From Cephalopachus bancanus (Eukaryota; Chordata; Mammalia; Primates; Tarsiidae), in NCBI GenBank assembly GCA_027257055.1, contig JAPVLO010000571.1:1-64000 (forward strand): a DNA stretch of 64,000 nt, given 5' to 3'. The stretch's first letter is position 1. The number at the start of each line of letters is the position of its first letter. The position numbers were made by a program, and so were the translations under genes. Positions 1 through 11,739 of this stretch are shown one piece after another. The notes beneath the pieces were generated by a model. It searched no databases, was not told where the DNA came from, and saw only the letters and a list, made by a program, of their open reading frames with translations.

Positions 1-245
1 CTTGAACCCACGGGCCAGGCAACTCACTTCCCTTTGGGCCCTCTCAAAGTGCGGGATTACAGGCTGAGCCCCACCAAAAGCCCCCGACCCGGGGGGGGAC
101 CAATTTTATTTTTGTTTAACCCCCTAAAAAAAAAAAAAAAATTTTTAAAAACCCTTGGCCGGGGGGGCCCCAAGGGGGGCCCCAAATTTTGGGGGGTGAA
201 AAAAAAAAAAAAACATTTGAAAAAAATTTTTTTTAACTTTTAATT
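1..245. other. Low-quality-looking start of window
   Basis: The first 60 bases resemble the right end of a reversed Alu. The sequence then becomes runs of G, C, A and T (for example at 95-105, 125-145, 165-215) that look like homopolymer over-calls at the end of a poor read. No gene is supported here, although the runs give an apparent short frame. Confidence 0.6.
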
Positions 246-645
246 TTTTTCTTAAAGATGTGGGTACAATTCAGTATACAAATGTATATCTTGTATAATT
301 TAGATAATTATATGCATAATTTGGATACACAAATGTTCATTATGCAGGTTCCCTTGTTGATGAGGTGTGCCCTCCTTCCCCAGGCAGATTCCCACTCCTG
401 CCAATCCCACCTCCCCAACACCCCCTGCAGTTTCCTGCTACTGCCAATCCTTTTCCTATAGGATTACGATCGTCATTCAAGGTCCACTTATGAGAGAGAA
501 CATGGGATACTCAGTTCTTTGTTTCTGTGATAACTCAGTATTATAGACTCTAAGTCCATCCAGATATCTGGGGTTTAATTTTGTTCTTTTTTATGGTTGC
601 AGAATGTTCCATCATATATGTATTTATTTGGACAAAGAGGGGGTC
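246..645 (-). repeat. L1 3'-end fragment
   Basis: Read on the minus strand this resembles the ORF2 end and 3'UTR of an L1 element. The 'ccacttatgagagagaacatg' stretch and the 'tttttatggttgcagaatgttcc' stretch are typical antisense L1 text. Old and 5'-truncated. Confidence 0.6.
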
Positions 646-713
646 AACAAACTTCCGGAAAAAGGCCAGTGAGTTTAGGCTCAGTGGGTTGTTTTCTCCC
701 CACCATAGCTGCA

Positions 714-2265
714 TGGCTACATGCCGGAGCCCAGCTCCAGTGGGTCAGGGTTTTCTGAAAGAGGGATGACGTCGGTGCAGTAGAAAAATCTTGGACACTC
801 ACTCTGCTGCAAGCAGGATAAATGCTGATTAAATGTCTTTTCCAATTCCTTGTATACCCTACATGTTTTTGTTTTCAAGGCAATCAGTTTCAATTTAAGG
901 GACCGGACAGGCAAAGTATCTTTGTTCATCCTGTTTTGATCTTAAAACATTATCATTAACTATAAATTTTATAAACTTCTAACATTTTTTTTTTTTGAGT
1001 TGGAGTCTCACTCTGTTGCCCAGACTGGAGTGCAGTGGCCGCTCCTGGCCACTGCAGCCTCGACCTGCTGGGCTCCAGCGATCCTTCTGCCTCAGCCTTC
1101 CAAGTAGCTGGAACTACAGATGCGTGCTACCATGCCCAGTTAATTTTTGATTTATTGTAGAGATGAGGTCTCGCCAAGTTGCCCAGGCAGGTCTCGATCC
1201 CGTGGGCTCAGGCAGTCCACTCACCTCAGCCTCCCAAAGGCATGGGATTACAGGCTGAGCCACTGAGCCTGGCTCACTTCTAACATTTTTTAATGATTGC
1301 CGTTTCTGAATGTCCATACAAAACTTACTTATTCCTATAACTATTACATGACAAATCACTACCAAGTTCTAAGCACTATAATTATCACATAGATTATCAA
1401 GTGACACCGGTGACCTTCACACAGCAATTTGAAACTAGCTGGGGTAAAACCACCTTTTCAAGGTTTCTTAGCCGCAAGTCGGCCTGAGGAGTTTTCCAAG
1501 TTGGCCTGACTAGTTTTCCACAATGTTACACCTGGTATTTACAATCTGCCAGGGAGAATGAGCTTCAACGTTTGCAAAACAAAAGGTCTCCCGGGCTCAA
1601 GTCATCTCAGTCACAATCCATAACCAGAATTAGAAAGCTCCTTAACAAAGGGAAGTAAAGGCAAGGGTGCTCTAATATTTATGTGATTGTTCATTTTTTG
1701 AGCATAATACACTACGGGTAGAAATTAAGAAATTAAGTCAAAGTAATTTTTGCATTAGCACTTTTCCTAAAAATACAAACTGTAGCTTCTCAAATTTCTT
1801 CAATTAGTCACCAATCAGAAGACATAAAATCTTACAAGTAATTATCTACCCGCACATGATATGTAAAATCTCTATTGGTAATTTCCTGGCAAGGCCAGTG
1901 AGTTCCCTGACAAACATTAAATTGAGCGCCTTCTCATTTTTTAACAATTTTCCCAATTACAATGTTTAATCAAGTGATTTCATGATCTAATTCCAGGAGG
2001 CCGGGGACATGGAAACCTAGGGAGGAATTCAAATGAAGGGAAGGGAATTTTTCATGAATTCCTCTCTTGCCTTTTTGCAAGGGGTAGTGGAGGTGTGAGT
2101 GGAATTTTACTTTCCATCCTTGGACTGTACAGAATTTTTTGGCTGCACCAATAACAAAAGTAGACGCAGCAAGGGTCTCAGCTGCCCAGGCTTGTTTTGT
2201 GACCTGGGGTCTTCAGCCCCCCTAGACTTTGTCAGCAGGCAGGCCTCCATGGCTGGCTCCCAACA
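714..2265 (-). mobile_element. Betaretrovirus-type solo LTR with 6-bp target duplication
   Basis: On the minus strand the element begins TGTTGGGAGCCAGCC at 2,265 and ends in CA at 714. The hexamer GCTGCA flanks it at 708-713 and 2,266-2,271; a 6-bp duplication is usual for class II (beta-like) ERVs. Minus the Alu inside it, the LTR is about 1.25 kb, long as in mouse mammary tumour virus relatives. No polypurine tract or internal sequence adjoins it, so it is a solo LTR. A related LTR lies inverted at about 7,468-8,856. No long reading frame was found in it. Confidence 0.75.
990..1275 (-). repeat. Alu, lineage-specific variant
   Basis: Reversed dimeric Alu starting with a T run; target duplication 'acttctaacattttt' on both sides. 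Inserted in the solo LTR, so younger than it. Confidence 0.93.
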
Positions 2266-2345
2266 GCTGCACTCGTGGTGTTAAAGCAGTCATAGACAAT
2301 GTGTAAATGAGAGGGAAGCCAGGTTCCAATAAAATGTTATTTACA

Positions 2346-2624
2346 GCCGGGCTTGGTGGTTCAGCCTGTAATCCTGCGCCTTTGGGAGGCTGAGGTGAGT
2401 GGATTTCCTGAACCCGCGGGTTCAAGACCCACCTGGGCAACTTGGCGAGACCTCATCTCTACAATAAATCAGAAATCAGCTGGGCATGGTAGCACCTGTA
2501 ATTCCGGTTACTTGGAAGGCTGAGGTGGAAGGATCGCCAGAGCCCAGTGGGTTGAGGCCGCAGTGGCAGGAGTGGCCACTGCACTCCAGTCTGGGTGATG
2601 GAGTGAAACTCCAACTCAAAAGAG
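2346..2624 (+). repeat. Alu, lineage-specific variant
   Basis: Full-length dimer flanked by the exact duplication 'aaatgttatttaca' at 2,332-2,345 and 2,625-2,638. Confidence 0.93.
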
Positions 2625-3009
2625 AAATGTTATTTACAAAAACAGACAATGGGCTGGATTTGACCCAAGTCAACTGTCACGTTCCTGTTCATTCCTGTAC
2701 TATCTTCATGCTTAGATTTGACGTTTCACTATTGCTTATATTTACATTTTATTTGTCAGGAAAATGGACAAATTAGAGGTGTAAAAGTGCAAAGATAAAA
2801 ATTAACAAGTGTAGGTGGGGATGTATGCCTAATAAGGCCAAGGAAATTATATGCACTGGGGGCACCAGTAAGGTGCGAGGGGGGAAGCAGGGCTCAGAAA
2901 CTACCTCTGGGGCACCATGTTCACCCTCCAGGGATCGGGCACCTGAGACCCCCATCCCACCACTGCACAGTAAGTTCATGGAATGAATACACGTGTAAAC
3001 CCCCTTTTG

Positions 3010-3118
3010 GAAGGCTGAGGCAGAAGGATCACCTGAGCCCAGCAGGTCAAGGCTGCAGTGGCCTTGAGCATGCCACTGTGCCCCTGCCTGGGAGACAAGA
3101 GAGTCTGACTCAAAAAAA
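3010..3118 (+). repeat. Alu right-half fragment
   Basis: Matches only the second monomer, from 'ggaaggctgaggcagaagg' to a short A-rich tail. Confidence 0.75.
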
Positions 3119-3124
3119 CACCCA

Positions 3125-3510
3125 CAAAATAACCCTCACGTTAAGTCCCAACCCCTAGGACTCAGAATGTGACTGTTTGGAACCAGGGTCTTTCAAGATG
3201 TGGATAGGTTAAAATGAGGCCATCAGGGTTGGCCCTCATCCAATGTGACTGGTGTCCTTGTAAGAGGAGATCGGGACACAGAGACACAGGGACACGTGTA
3301 CAGAGGAAGGAGCACGTGAAGAGGCAGCGTGAGGATGGCCGTCTACAAGCTGAGGACAGACACCAACCCCGGTGCCACTTTTATCTAGGACTTCCGGCCT
3401 CCAGGGCTGGGAGGATATAAATGTCTGTTGTTTCAGCTGCCCCATCCGTGGTATTTTGTTATGGCCGCCGCACGGACCCCCGTGCAGCGCCATAGTGAGG
3501 AATAAACAAC
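3125..3510 (+). repeat. MLT1-like (ERVL-MaLR) LTR relic
   Basis: Text such as 'ctcagaatgtgactg', 'gactggtgtccttgtaagag' and 'tggtattttgttatggccg' follows the order of an MLT1 LTR. Assigned from memory of the family. Confidence 0.65.
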
Positions 3511-5164
3511 TGTGGAGGCAGAGAGCGCACGGGGTGGGTGTCAGTGATGGACGCTGTGTCTCAGCGACAGCCAGCAGGCTCAGGGCCGGGGCGGAGTTTC
3601 ACGCCAAAAGAGCCACATGTGCAGAGCAGCCTGGAGGCAGGTGAGGGCCTGGGTGATGGGCTGAGTGGGCTGAGGCCTTCAGGAGGAACTTGGCTGAATG
3701 CAGGCTGGAGCCTGCCTGCTCTCCAGCCCTGGCCCTCACCCGGCTCCCATCCTCTGCCCAGCTTTCTGGGCCACCTTCTCCCTCCCCCGTCCTGGAGGAG
3801 CTGGAGGCCCCTGCAGCCTTGCCCTGGCCCTGCCCCTCCCCTTCCTCCCCTTGCTGGTCCCAGCCCGGGTGTCCCTGACCCCTGAGGACAAAGCCCAAGG
3901 TGTCAGACGGGAGCCCTGGGTCCCCCTTTCTTTCTGCCCCTTTTGCCACATGAGCCCTACCAGGCACCTGCCCATCTCCCCCGGCCTCAGTTTCCTGTCT
4001 TAAAAATGAACGCTCAACCTAGATCCCCAAGCTCCCTTTGGGCACACACTCCTGTCTGGCCTCAGACCACTCCCTGTGAGTGACAAGGGAAGTGAGCCAT
4101 GAGAAGGACTGTGTTCCCCTTGACAACCATTCTCCTCCCTGGCCAGCTCACTCCTTCCATTCCCTGGGAGGGGAGACCCAAAGTCTTCCTCAGTGTCTCA
4201 TGGCACCTCTGGACTCAGCTGTGCTCTGCCAACCTCTGTGCCCGGAGTCTGGTCCGTGTCTCAGCCCTGACTCTGCAGGGCCAGGGCAGTGGGAGAGCCC
4301 ACAGGACAGGGGAGGCAGGGCTGGGCAGGAGGGGTGGGGGGCTGAGAGTCAGGCTTCTCTGGGTGCCTCTCCCACATGGGGCCCTCTGCCGGGCAGAGCT
4401 GGGGTCTGAAGACAGGACCCGGCCTAGAAAGCACAGTTCAGGGGACACAAGCTATGATGGGGGCAGTACAGGCAGTGGTGGGTGCTCAGGGGAGACACCA
4501 TGGCCAGCCTTGGGGAGGAGGGCACAAGGGGGACTTCCTGGAGGAGGTGGCATCTGAGCTGGAGTCTTCCTTGAAGATGGAGGGGAGGAAGGAGAGAATA
4601 GGTCATCACAGGGAGTTTGTTGAGGGATTGAGCAACCTCCTTCCACCCCTGCCAGGGTGAGGCGGGTGTGGAACTGGGTAGGGTTAAGAAGGTGAGATGA
4701 GGGTGTGAACTGGCCAAGGCATGAAGGCTCTGAATGCCATCCCAAGGAGCTGAGCAACTCAGAGGATGTCCAAGCAAGGCGAACTGATGGTTTAGGAAGA
4801 CCCTCGGTGCCGGGGTGGTGTGAGCGACAGGGAGGAGCGAGCCCTGAGCAGAGCAGGAAGGTGGGTGTGAGCCAGGCCTTGGGGGACGGAGCCTCCCACG
4901 GCCACCCCACCTGGCGCTCCTGTGGTCAGGGCGAGGGTGCTGGGGCGCCTGGTGAGATGTAGGCCCCACCCTTTGTCCGGGACAGCGCTGCTGTGGCCAG
5001 TGTCCGGCCCCTTAGGCACAGTGCAGGGGGCTCAGGACTTCAGGACGGAGTCCAGTCGTGGAGTCTTTCTCTCAGCAAGGACTTCCACACAGCACTGGGA
5101 TGGAAATGGGTTCACGCCACCACTCTGGTCTCCCATCCGAACACCTGCAGTAGCCTCCTCACTG
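3511..5164. other. GC-rich unassigned DNA
   Basis: No gene or clear mobile element recognised. Several overlapping frames are open on both strands, as expected from GC-rich composition; none has a recognisable motif. The stretch around 4,520-4,780 has the feel of an old L2- or MIR-like relic, not provable by eye. Confidence 0.5.
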
Positions 5165-5390
5165 GGTACCCCGTGTCTTGGCTTGAACAATGTCCCACCG
5201 GAATTCATGTCTACCTGGAACATGTGAGTGGGACCTTACTTGGAAATAGGGTGGGCCCTAAACCCACTATGACTGGGGCCCCCATAAGAGGTCATTTGAG
5301 GCTGGGTGCGGTGGCTTGAGAGATGATAAAATACTGTTGATTTTAAGCCTCAGAGTTTTGGGGACAATTGCTATGTAGCAAGAGGCAGTG
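5165..5390 (+). repeat. Second MLT1-like LTR fragment
   Basis: 'ggaccttacttggaaatag', 'gggtgggccctaaaccca' and a terminal 'ggggacaattgctatgtag' resemble MLT1. The middle is missing and a scrap of Alu start lies at about 5,300. Confidence 0.5.
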
Positions 5391-5439
5391 GAACCAGGAC
5401 CTTTGCCCCTGCTGAGCCCTCGGCAGGTACAGCACTTTC

Positions 5440-5760
5440 TCAAGTTGTTCCCTGGTTGTCCCTCTCCTGGTTCATTCAGGCTCTGTTCATGTGTCACCTT
5501 GTCGGGGTGTCATGATCTCCCTGCCTCAAAAACCCCCACCTTCCACAGGTCTTGCCTCTTAACCCTGCTTTTGTTTTCTTGAGACCAGTGCCACCACCTG
5601 ACAAACCCCGATTCCTGTATTTGCTTATTTCACATCTGTCCCGCCCACCCAGGATATCAGATTCATTAGGACAGGACTTCGTTTTTGCTCCCTGAGGTGC
5701 CATCATGTCTGGTGCAGAGCTGGAGCTCTATGACCATTTGTTGAAAGTGTGAATGGACAA
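5440..5760 (+). repeat. L2 3'-end relic
   Basis: The order 'gttcatgtgtcaccttgtc', 'ctccctgcctcaaaa', 'attaggacaggacttcg' and 'ggtgcagagctggagctc' matches an L2 LINE 3' end. Confidence 0.5.
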
Positions 5761-5903
5761 AGTCCCCTCCCTTTTCCCCATGTTCCCCCGTAGAACAATC
5801 CGGCCACAGTCCATGCCCCCAAGCGTCCTGGAATACAGTAGACTCTCAATGAACAGTGTGAGAGTTCACTTGGAGGACTCATTCCTCTACTAAAAGAAAA
5901 AAT

Positions 5904-6146
5904 GGGTCAGGTGTGGGGGCTCATGCCTGTAATCCCAGCACTTTGGGAGGCTGAGGTGGGAGGATCGCTTGAGGCCAGGAGTTCTATAAGCCAGGTGTGG
6001 TGGCTCACACCTGTATTCCCAGCTACTCCAGAGGGTGAGGCAGGAGGACACTTGAGCCCAGGAATTCGAGGCTTTGGTGAGCTCTGATCACACCACAGCA
6101 CTCCAACCTGGGCACTAGAGTGAGACCTTGTGTCTAAAAAAAGAGT
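5904..6146 (+). repeat. Older AluJ/S-type SINE
   Basis: Text closer to ordinary primate Alu ('ggctcatgcctgtaatccc') than to the lineage-specific variant, with an A-rich tail. Confidence 0.85.
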
Positions 6147-6914
6147 ATTCTGGTTGTTTCTGGTTTATGATTTCAGGTATATGATGCTTTAACTAGGCTT
6201 TGGAGATGGTGAGCAGCCTTATTGGGAGAGACGTCCAAGCAATGCCAGAAGGGGTGGACCACCACGTCGCAGAAAGGCTCAGAGCCAAGGTGGGATCGAT
6301 GAGCTGTGGGGTCTTTCCTCCTTGATATTAGCATGAATGAATCTCCAGCAGGGTTTGGGGAGAGGCCTAGGCCACGCTGGTTGAGGGTCAGGTGGGTGAC
6401 CTGCACTTCTTTTCTCTGCTCAAAGTGCTGGGCCCCAAATCCGGGGTCTCTCTCTGCTGGGGGAGAGGGTGAGCCTTGCTCTCGGGGAAGCACTTCCTGT
6501 GTGCCTCCTCTGAGAATGGGTGTGATGTTGCCCCTGGAGCTGGAGTCTTGTTTGGTGTCCTGGGACTGGGTGGCACTCAGGGGAGCTTGTGTGAGGGGAC
6601 GAGTGGGAGCCCCACTCTGCCTCCCGAGTGATCCCAAAGGTGTAAGCCTCGGAGGTGCTGGGAATAGACTACCCCATCGGGCTTGGTGTGGCTGCCACTA
6701 TGACCCCTCTGGGCACCCGGGCCCCATGCCCCTCTCACTGGTGCCCACTGCAGACGTGTGGACTAGGAAGATGAGACCCAGCAGGGGAGCTGGCCTCTGC
6801 CCAGAAGCCCTGACATTCTGGCCCCCAGCCTGAAACTGTCAAACAAGGGCCACCAGGGCCACCTGGGCAGACATACAGAGCAGGGAGGTGTCCATATTGT
6901 CTGTCAAAAATCAG
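6147..6914. other. Unassigned single-copy-like DNA
   Basis: No motif or repeat recognised. A 175-codon frame at 6,306-6,833 has no recognisable protein character and I do not call it a gene. Confidence 0.5.
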
Positions 6915-7113
6915 ACCATCCTAGGCAACGCAGCAAGACCTCGTCCCTGCAAAAAATACAAAAATTAGCCAGGCGTGGTAGCCTGTACTTATAGTCCCAG
7001 CTATTTGGGAGGCCCAGGCAGGAGGTTTACCTGAGTCCAGGAAGTCGAGACTGAGCTGTGTTCATGTCACTGCACTCCAGCCTGGGCAATGGAGTGAGAC
7101 CCCCAACTTAAAA
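6915..7113 (+). repeat. Partial older Alu
   Basis: Begins inside the left monomer and continues through the right monomer to an A-rich tail. Confidence 0.8.
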
Positions 7114-7330
7114 AATAATAATAACTGACCACTGCCTTGCTAAGCTATGGTGTGGCCATGTGTTCTTTGAGCTATGACCAAGCCATGTTTTCTTAGTCTT
7201 TGGCCTCTTCCCCTATTTGGGGAGGTGAATCTCCTTTCTCTTTCTCTCTGTCTCTCTCTCTCTCTAATTTACTTTCTAAATAAACTATATTTTCTAATCT
7301 ACCTTCCACCTCAGGCTTCCAAGTCAAATT
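7114..7330 (+). repeat. Member of a CT-rich LTR family
   Basis: 'ggccatgtgttctttgagc', a (CT)n tract at 7,230-7,266 and AATAAA at about 7,279 are shared, in the same order, with 16,570-16,905 and, reversed, with 14,205-14,700. The layout (unique region, CT tract, poly(A) signal) is that of an LTR 3' half. Confidence 0.5.
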
Positions 7331-7467
7331 CCAGTTTCTAATAATCATGATGGAACAGTTATTTTGGCAAATTTGAATGATTACAGAGCTGGAAAAATTG
7401 CGCAAACCTCACAGCCAGGTGAAACAAGTGTGGCGTGATCAGTTGAAGTTTGATGTGCAACTCAAAG

Positions 7468-8856
7468 TGCTGGAAGCCAGCCTTAGAGGCCTTCTTGTGG
7501 AGAGGGTCTGGACGGCTGAAGACCCCAGGTTGCAGGGCAACACTGGGCAACTGTTATTCCTGCTTCTTCTATCTCCACTCTCGATCTTGCCACTGGAAAC
7601 CTGAGAGTTGCAAGATGTAAAGAGTTCTATATGTGAGAAATAACTTGGACGAAATAGTCGTGTTTAGCAAAAGAAGGATTTGTTCTGTTAAAAGTATACT
7701 TTTCATTAGAGCACCATTGGCCTTATTTTGCTTTGTTAAGAGGCTTGTAATTTTAGTTAGGGATTGTGACTAAGGTAAATGAGCCCAGGGTGGGGGGCTT
7801 TTGTTTTACAAATATTGAAGCTCATTCTCTCTGGCAGGGAATAATTGACACCGATTGTAAACACCAGGTGTGACATTATAGAAAGCTAGTCAGGTCAATT
7901 TGCAGCTAAGAAACATTGAGAATGTTACTTTACCCTGGTTAATTGCAAATTGCTGTGTGAAGGTTACACATGTAACTTACAAATCAATGTAACAGTTATA
8001 GTGCTTAAAACATGGTAGTGATTTACAATGTAACGGTTATAGAGATAAATAAGTTTTTGTATGGACAATTGAGAAAATGGTAATCATTAAAAAATGTTAG
8101 GAGTTTACAAAATTCACAGTAAATGGTAAATTTCAGGATGATCATTTTTAAGATAAAGCATTAAGATAACTTATAACTCATTGTACATAGATAAGAAATG
8201 ACCAGCCAGGCTCGGTGGCTCAGCCTGTAATCCCACACCTTTGGGAGGCTGAGGTGAGTGAATTGCCTGAGCCCGCAGGCTTGAGACCTGCCTGGGCAGT
8301 GAGACCTCATCTCTACAATAAATCAAAAAATCAGCCAGGCATGTTAGCGCACGCCTGTAATTCTGGATACTCGGAAGGCTAAGGCGGAAGGATCGCCAGA
8401 GCCCAGCAGGTCGAGGCTGCAGTGGCCAGGAGCAGCCACTGCACTCCAGTCTGGGCAACAGAGTGAGACTCCAACTCAAAAAAAAAGAAAAGAAAAGAAA
8501 TGACCTTTGGAGATAACATTCAGGGTGAAAAATAACATGTTGTAGTTCTAGAAAGTAAACAGCACGGTTGGAAGAAAAGCATAGACAGAACCCCATTGGG
8601 GTTGAAAGAAAGATCAAAACAACATGGACAAAGATACATTGCCTGTCCGGTCCATTAAATTGAAACTGATTGCCTTGAAAATGAAAAACATGTTTTCATC
8701 TCAAGACAAAATCTAGGGTATAAAAGGAGTTGAAAAAGACAATAAATAGGCATTTGTCCTGCTTGCAACGGAGTCATTGTCCAAGTTTTCTCTCCTGCGC
8801 CGACTCTGTTCCTCCTTCAGGAAAAAGTGACCCGCTGGAGCTGGACTCTGGCACCT
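7468..8856 (+). mobile_element. Betaretrovirus-type LTR, inverted relative of 714-2,265
   Basis: Starts TGCTGGAAGCCAGCC and aligns in order with the reverse complement of the solo LTR: 'gctgaagaccccaggt', the 'ggcagggaataattg' area, 'tgcctgtccggtcc' and 'cccgctggagctgg'. It is more diverged and has deletions near its 5' part. Similarity ends at about 8,856. It contains an Alu. Its true 3' boundary is not certain. Confidence 0.6.
8204..8494 (+). repeat. Alu, lineage-specific variant
   Basis: Flanked by the duplication 'aagaaatgacc' at 8,193-8,203 and 8,495-8,505; inserted in the LTR. Confidence 0.93.
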
Positions 8857-9480
8857 GGCTCTGGGGAAAGTACCTCATCGGTTGCCAACACCACTACAGG
8901 TCCACTAGCGATGATGGGATCTGGAGCCCCTGCAGATGGTGGGAGCACTGGGGTTGGCATGTCTGCCCCAGGCCCCAGTTCCACCTCAAAGACACTCTTG
9001 ATCTTGGAGCAGGACTGAGGGTGACACCCAGTACTACTGTTCCTCCATTAGGTCCAGTAGTCTGGGGCCCGACTGACCATATCATGACTGCTGCAGCAGG
9101 AGCAGCAGCAATGCTGCATTTGTATATTCTTTCAGTACCACTTGCATTCATGACACTGGCAACCCACCTGCCAAGAAAACAAGTGGTAGCATGTAAGGAG
9201 ATGGCACCAAACCCACGGTTGAAGGCTGCTGTGGTCCCGCTTTCTCCGTTTCACTAAAAACCATATACAAGTACTTCTTTTCCCCTTACCCATTGCCTAA
9301 TGGGCCCTTACCTCTCATTATTTAAATAAAAATGTTGTTGTGAATCTGCCTGTGTTCATGTGTCTTTATGCTTTCATTCAACTCTGGAGGAAGAATTGAC
9401 GTGTGTAAAGGATGATGTATTGAAAAATTGCAAAATTTTTCTGTGTCCCAGAGAATAAGACGTGGAAGTAGCTACCCTCT
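8857..9480. other. Unassigned DNA with a poly(A)-signal-like site
   Basis: After the LTR similarity ends the sequence is not recognised. It carries AATAAA near 9,326 followed by a GT-rich stretch, so it may be the rest of an LTR or the 3' end of an old retrocopy. No protein match is recognised. Confidence 0.35.
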
Positions 9481-9682
9481 ATGATTTCACACGCACAGGC
9501 CTGAAGTCTCTGATGTCTGAATGTCATGGATGACAACCCAGGAGGGAGCGAGGTCTGAAGGAGGGTGGGAGGGACCAGGTGACTCACCCTTGCATCTTCC
9601 TTTCATTATTTTTTTACCACCTGGACCCTTTTTTTTTTCCCCCGGTGTGTTTAGAAAAACCCCACTTGCTTATTTTAGTTGT

Positions 9683-9954
9683 TTTTTGGTTTGTTTGTTT
9701 GTTTTGAGTTGGAGTTTCACTCTGTCGACCAGACTGGAGTGCAGTGGCTGGGCTCCAGCGATCCTTCCACCTCAGCCTTCTGAGTAGCAGGAATTACAGG
9801 CATGTGCTACCACACTTGGCTGATTTTTTATTTATTGTAGAGATGAGGTCTTGCCAAGTTGCCCAGGTGGGTCTCGAACCCATGGGCTCAGGCAATCCAC
9901 TCACCTCAGCCTCCCAAAAGCACAGGATTACAGGCTGAGACACTGAGCCCGGCT
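9683..9954 (-). repeat. Alu, lineage-specific variant, shortened
   Basis: Reversed Alu after a 'tttgtttgtttgttttgag' tail; about 20 bases of the first part are missing. Confidence 0.88.
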
Positions 9955-10429
9955 AGTTATTTTTTTTAATGTTTAAATGTCATTTTTTGTATGCCTTTTT
10001 GTTTAATTTAGACTTAAGCCCGTCTTGCTCACAGATTCCCCACTTCACCTGGAAAGTTTGAGCTTGGCATGTCTTTTTACATGTAGGGGAAAAAGGAAAG
10101 AGAAATAGTTGTATAGGAAAGAATCTTGTATGGTACATTTTCATTCTATAATAGAATGACTGCTTATTTAAGGAAAGTATAGAACAAAAATAGAAGGCTC
10201 AAGCACGTCAAAAAACAGTATGAGTATGTCGAACATGGTGGGTGAAAGTTTGTGAAAAGAAATATGAAAGGAATTCTATAAACGCTCGAGGCTACAAAAA
10301 GGTTTTATAAATTTACCATTAATATAAAGTACACTAATGCTAGGCCAACATGCTACTCAAAGACCAGAGTATGAGCTTATTAATTAACAATCTCCAAAAG
10401 AATTTTTCTCCTTTAAACAACAGAGAGGA

Positions 10430-11130
10430 GAAGAAAGAGATCAAATTCAACCAGCCCTCCCCCACTGTCTTTGTTACAAAAAAGCAAGGTCTTTTTTCTT
10501 TTCAAAAGCTTTGTACTCTCATTTTGGCTAAATAAGTAACTTTTGCAATAACCACTGTAGACTTGTGTTATAACATTACGCTTTTTGAAACTTTAATACT
10601 CTTAAAGTTCTCAATCAGTCTCTCCAGAGTGAGATAAGAAGCAAGCTCCAGGAACCACACCTGCCCCACACCCTCCTCCTGAATTCCCTACAGACCAGGT
10701 ACAAGGATTACTATCCAACATAGAATGAATGGCAAAATAACTGGGCTTCACCCTCTAGAATATCTATTGTTTAAAAGTATATCAGACCTATTATAGAAAC
10801 AAAGGAAACTGTTTTCTTTCGCCAATGTTTACCTGTTTTGAATCCTCAATTTAAGCTTCAATCTAATTACATGTCTCTAACATTTTCCATTTTTTTCTTC
10901 AGACTTTGTTGAAGTGGCTGTATTTCCTTGTTAAGGTACAACTATAGATAATTTGCAGGAGACTATTTCAACTTACGTTAATTAATTAGAAGCTTTGGCT
11001 AAACATACAGGACTACTTTCACTTTTCCAACATTGTTTTTTGGGCAATTGCCTTTTCATCATCGTTTGCTTAATAATTTTTGCCTATGCTCTCACTTGAT
11101 GTTTCATTAGATCCAAATAATATTCAGTTA
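10430..11130 (+). mobile_element. ERV-internal segment, inverted copy of 20,745-21,465
   Basis: Reverse complement of 20,745-21,465 aligns over about 700 bases, e.g. 'cagccctcccccactgtctt' here against 'agacagggggagggctaac' there, and the area around 11,050-11,110. The latter encodes a run of about 20 hydrophobic residues followed by a stop, like a membrane anchor. Broken by stops; the exact retroviral gene is not identified. Confidence 0.55.
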
Positions 11131-11739
11131 AGGTTCTGCCATTTCCTGTTCATGCCCTTGGAAATAGATAGGTAGGAACATCGCTATGGCCCCATCTCAG
11201 CAGGAAGTAGATCCAGAAGAAGGATCTTCACCTCATTTCCAGGATCATAAGAATATTTCCAGAGCAGGAGTGGGGAATGAAAGGACAGACCAAGAGTGGG
11301 AAGCCATTTTTCATCTTGTTCTTAAGCCCGGACAAAAGAATGAGAAAATAGGCTGTGCTTTTTGGGGAAATGAACTTTAGTTATAATTACCTTTACCGAC
11401 TTTGTCTTTTCAGAAACAGACTTCCAGGTATCCCAGGTTTCAAAATGGCAACAAGCTTGCCTGAGTAAAAAGGGAATTTTCAAGGGCCAAAACTGAGTCT
11501 GGGCTCCAAAAAAACCACATAGAGTGAGAAGAGGCCCCCACCATAAACAAGTGGTTTATATACACAGTTGTGAGGGAAGGGCTGGGCATGACCGGTTTTT
11601 CCTAGCCTTGAGACACTGTTCAATTAGAAGAGGGCATGTCGTGGAAAATGAAGTCCACGGACCTTGCATAATTAGTCCTTAATTAGGTCCACGGTGATGT
11701 CGGGGGACAGGAGTGCTTGAGATTAGTGGGTTCACTTTT
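11131..11739. other. Unassigned, probably retrovirus-derived DNA
   Basis: Lies between the internal segment and a Gln-type LTR in the opposite sense. A 64-codon frame at 11,186-11,380 has no recognised motif. Confidence 0.35.

Noticed and set aside
3599..4969. Several long frames on both strands
   Set aside because: GC-rich DNA with overlapping opposite frames, low-complexity Pro/Gly/Ser content and no motif or splice pattern.
8171..8617. 148-codon frame on the minus strand
   Set aside because: It is an Alu read through in its commonly open antisense frame; the same peptide recurs at many other Alus.
8986..8991. 'tcaaag' as the second half of a target duplication for the LTR starting at 7,468
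   Set aside because: The hexamer also precedes 7,468, but LTR similarity ends about 130 bases earlier and no CA end abuts it; probably chance.
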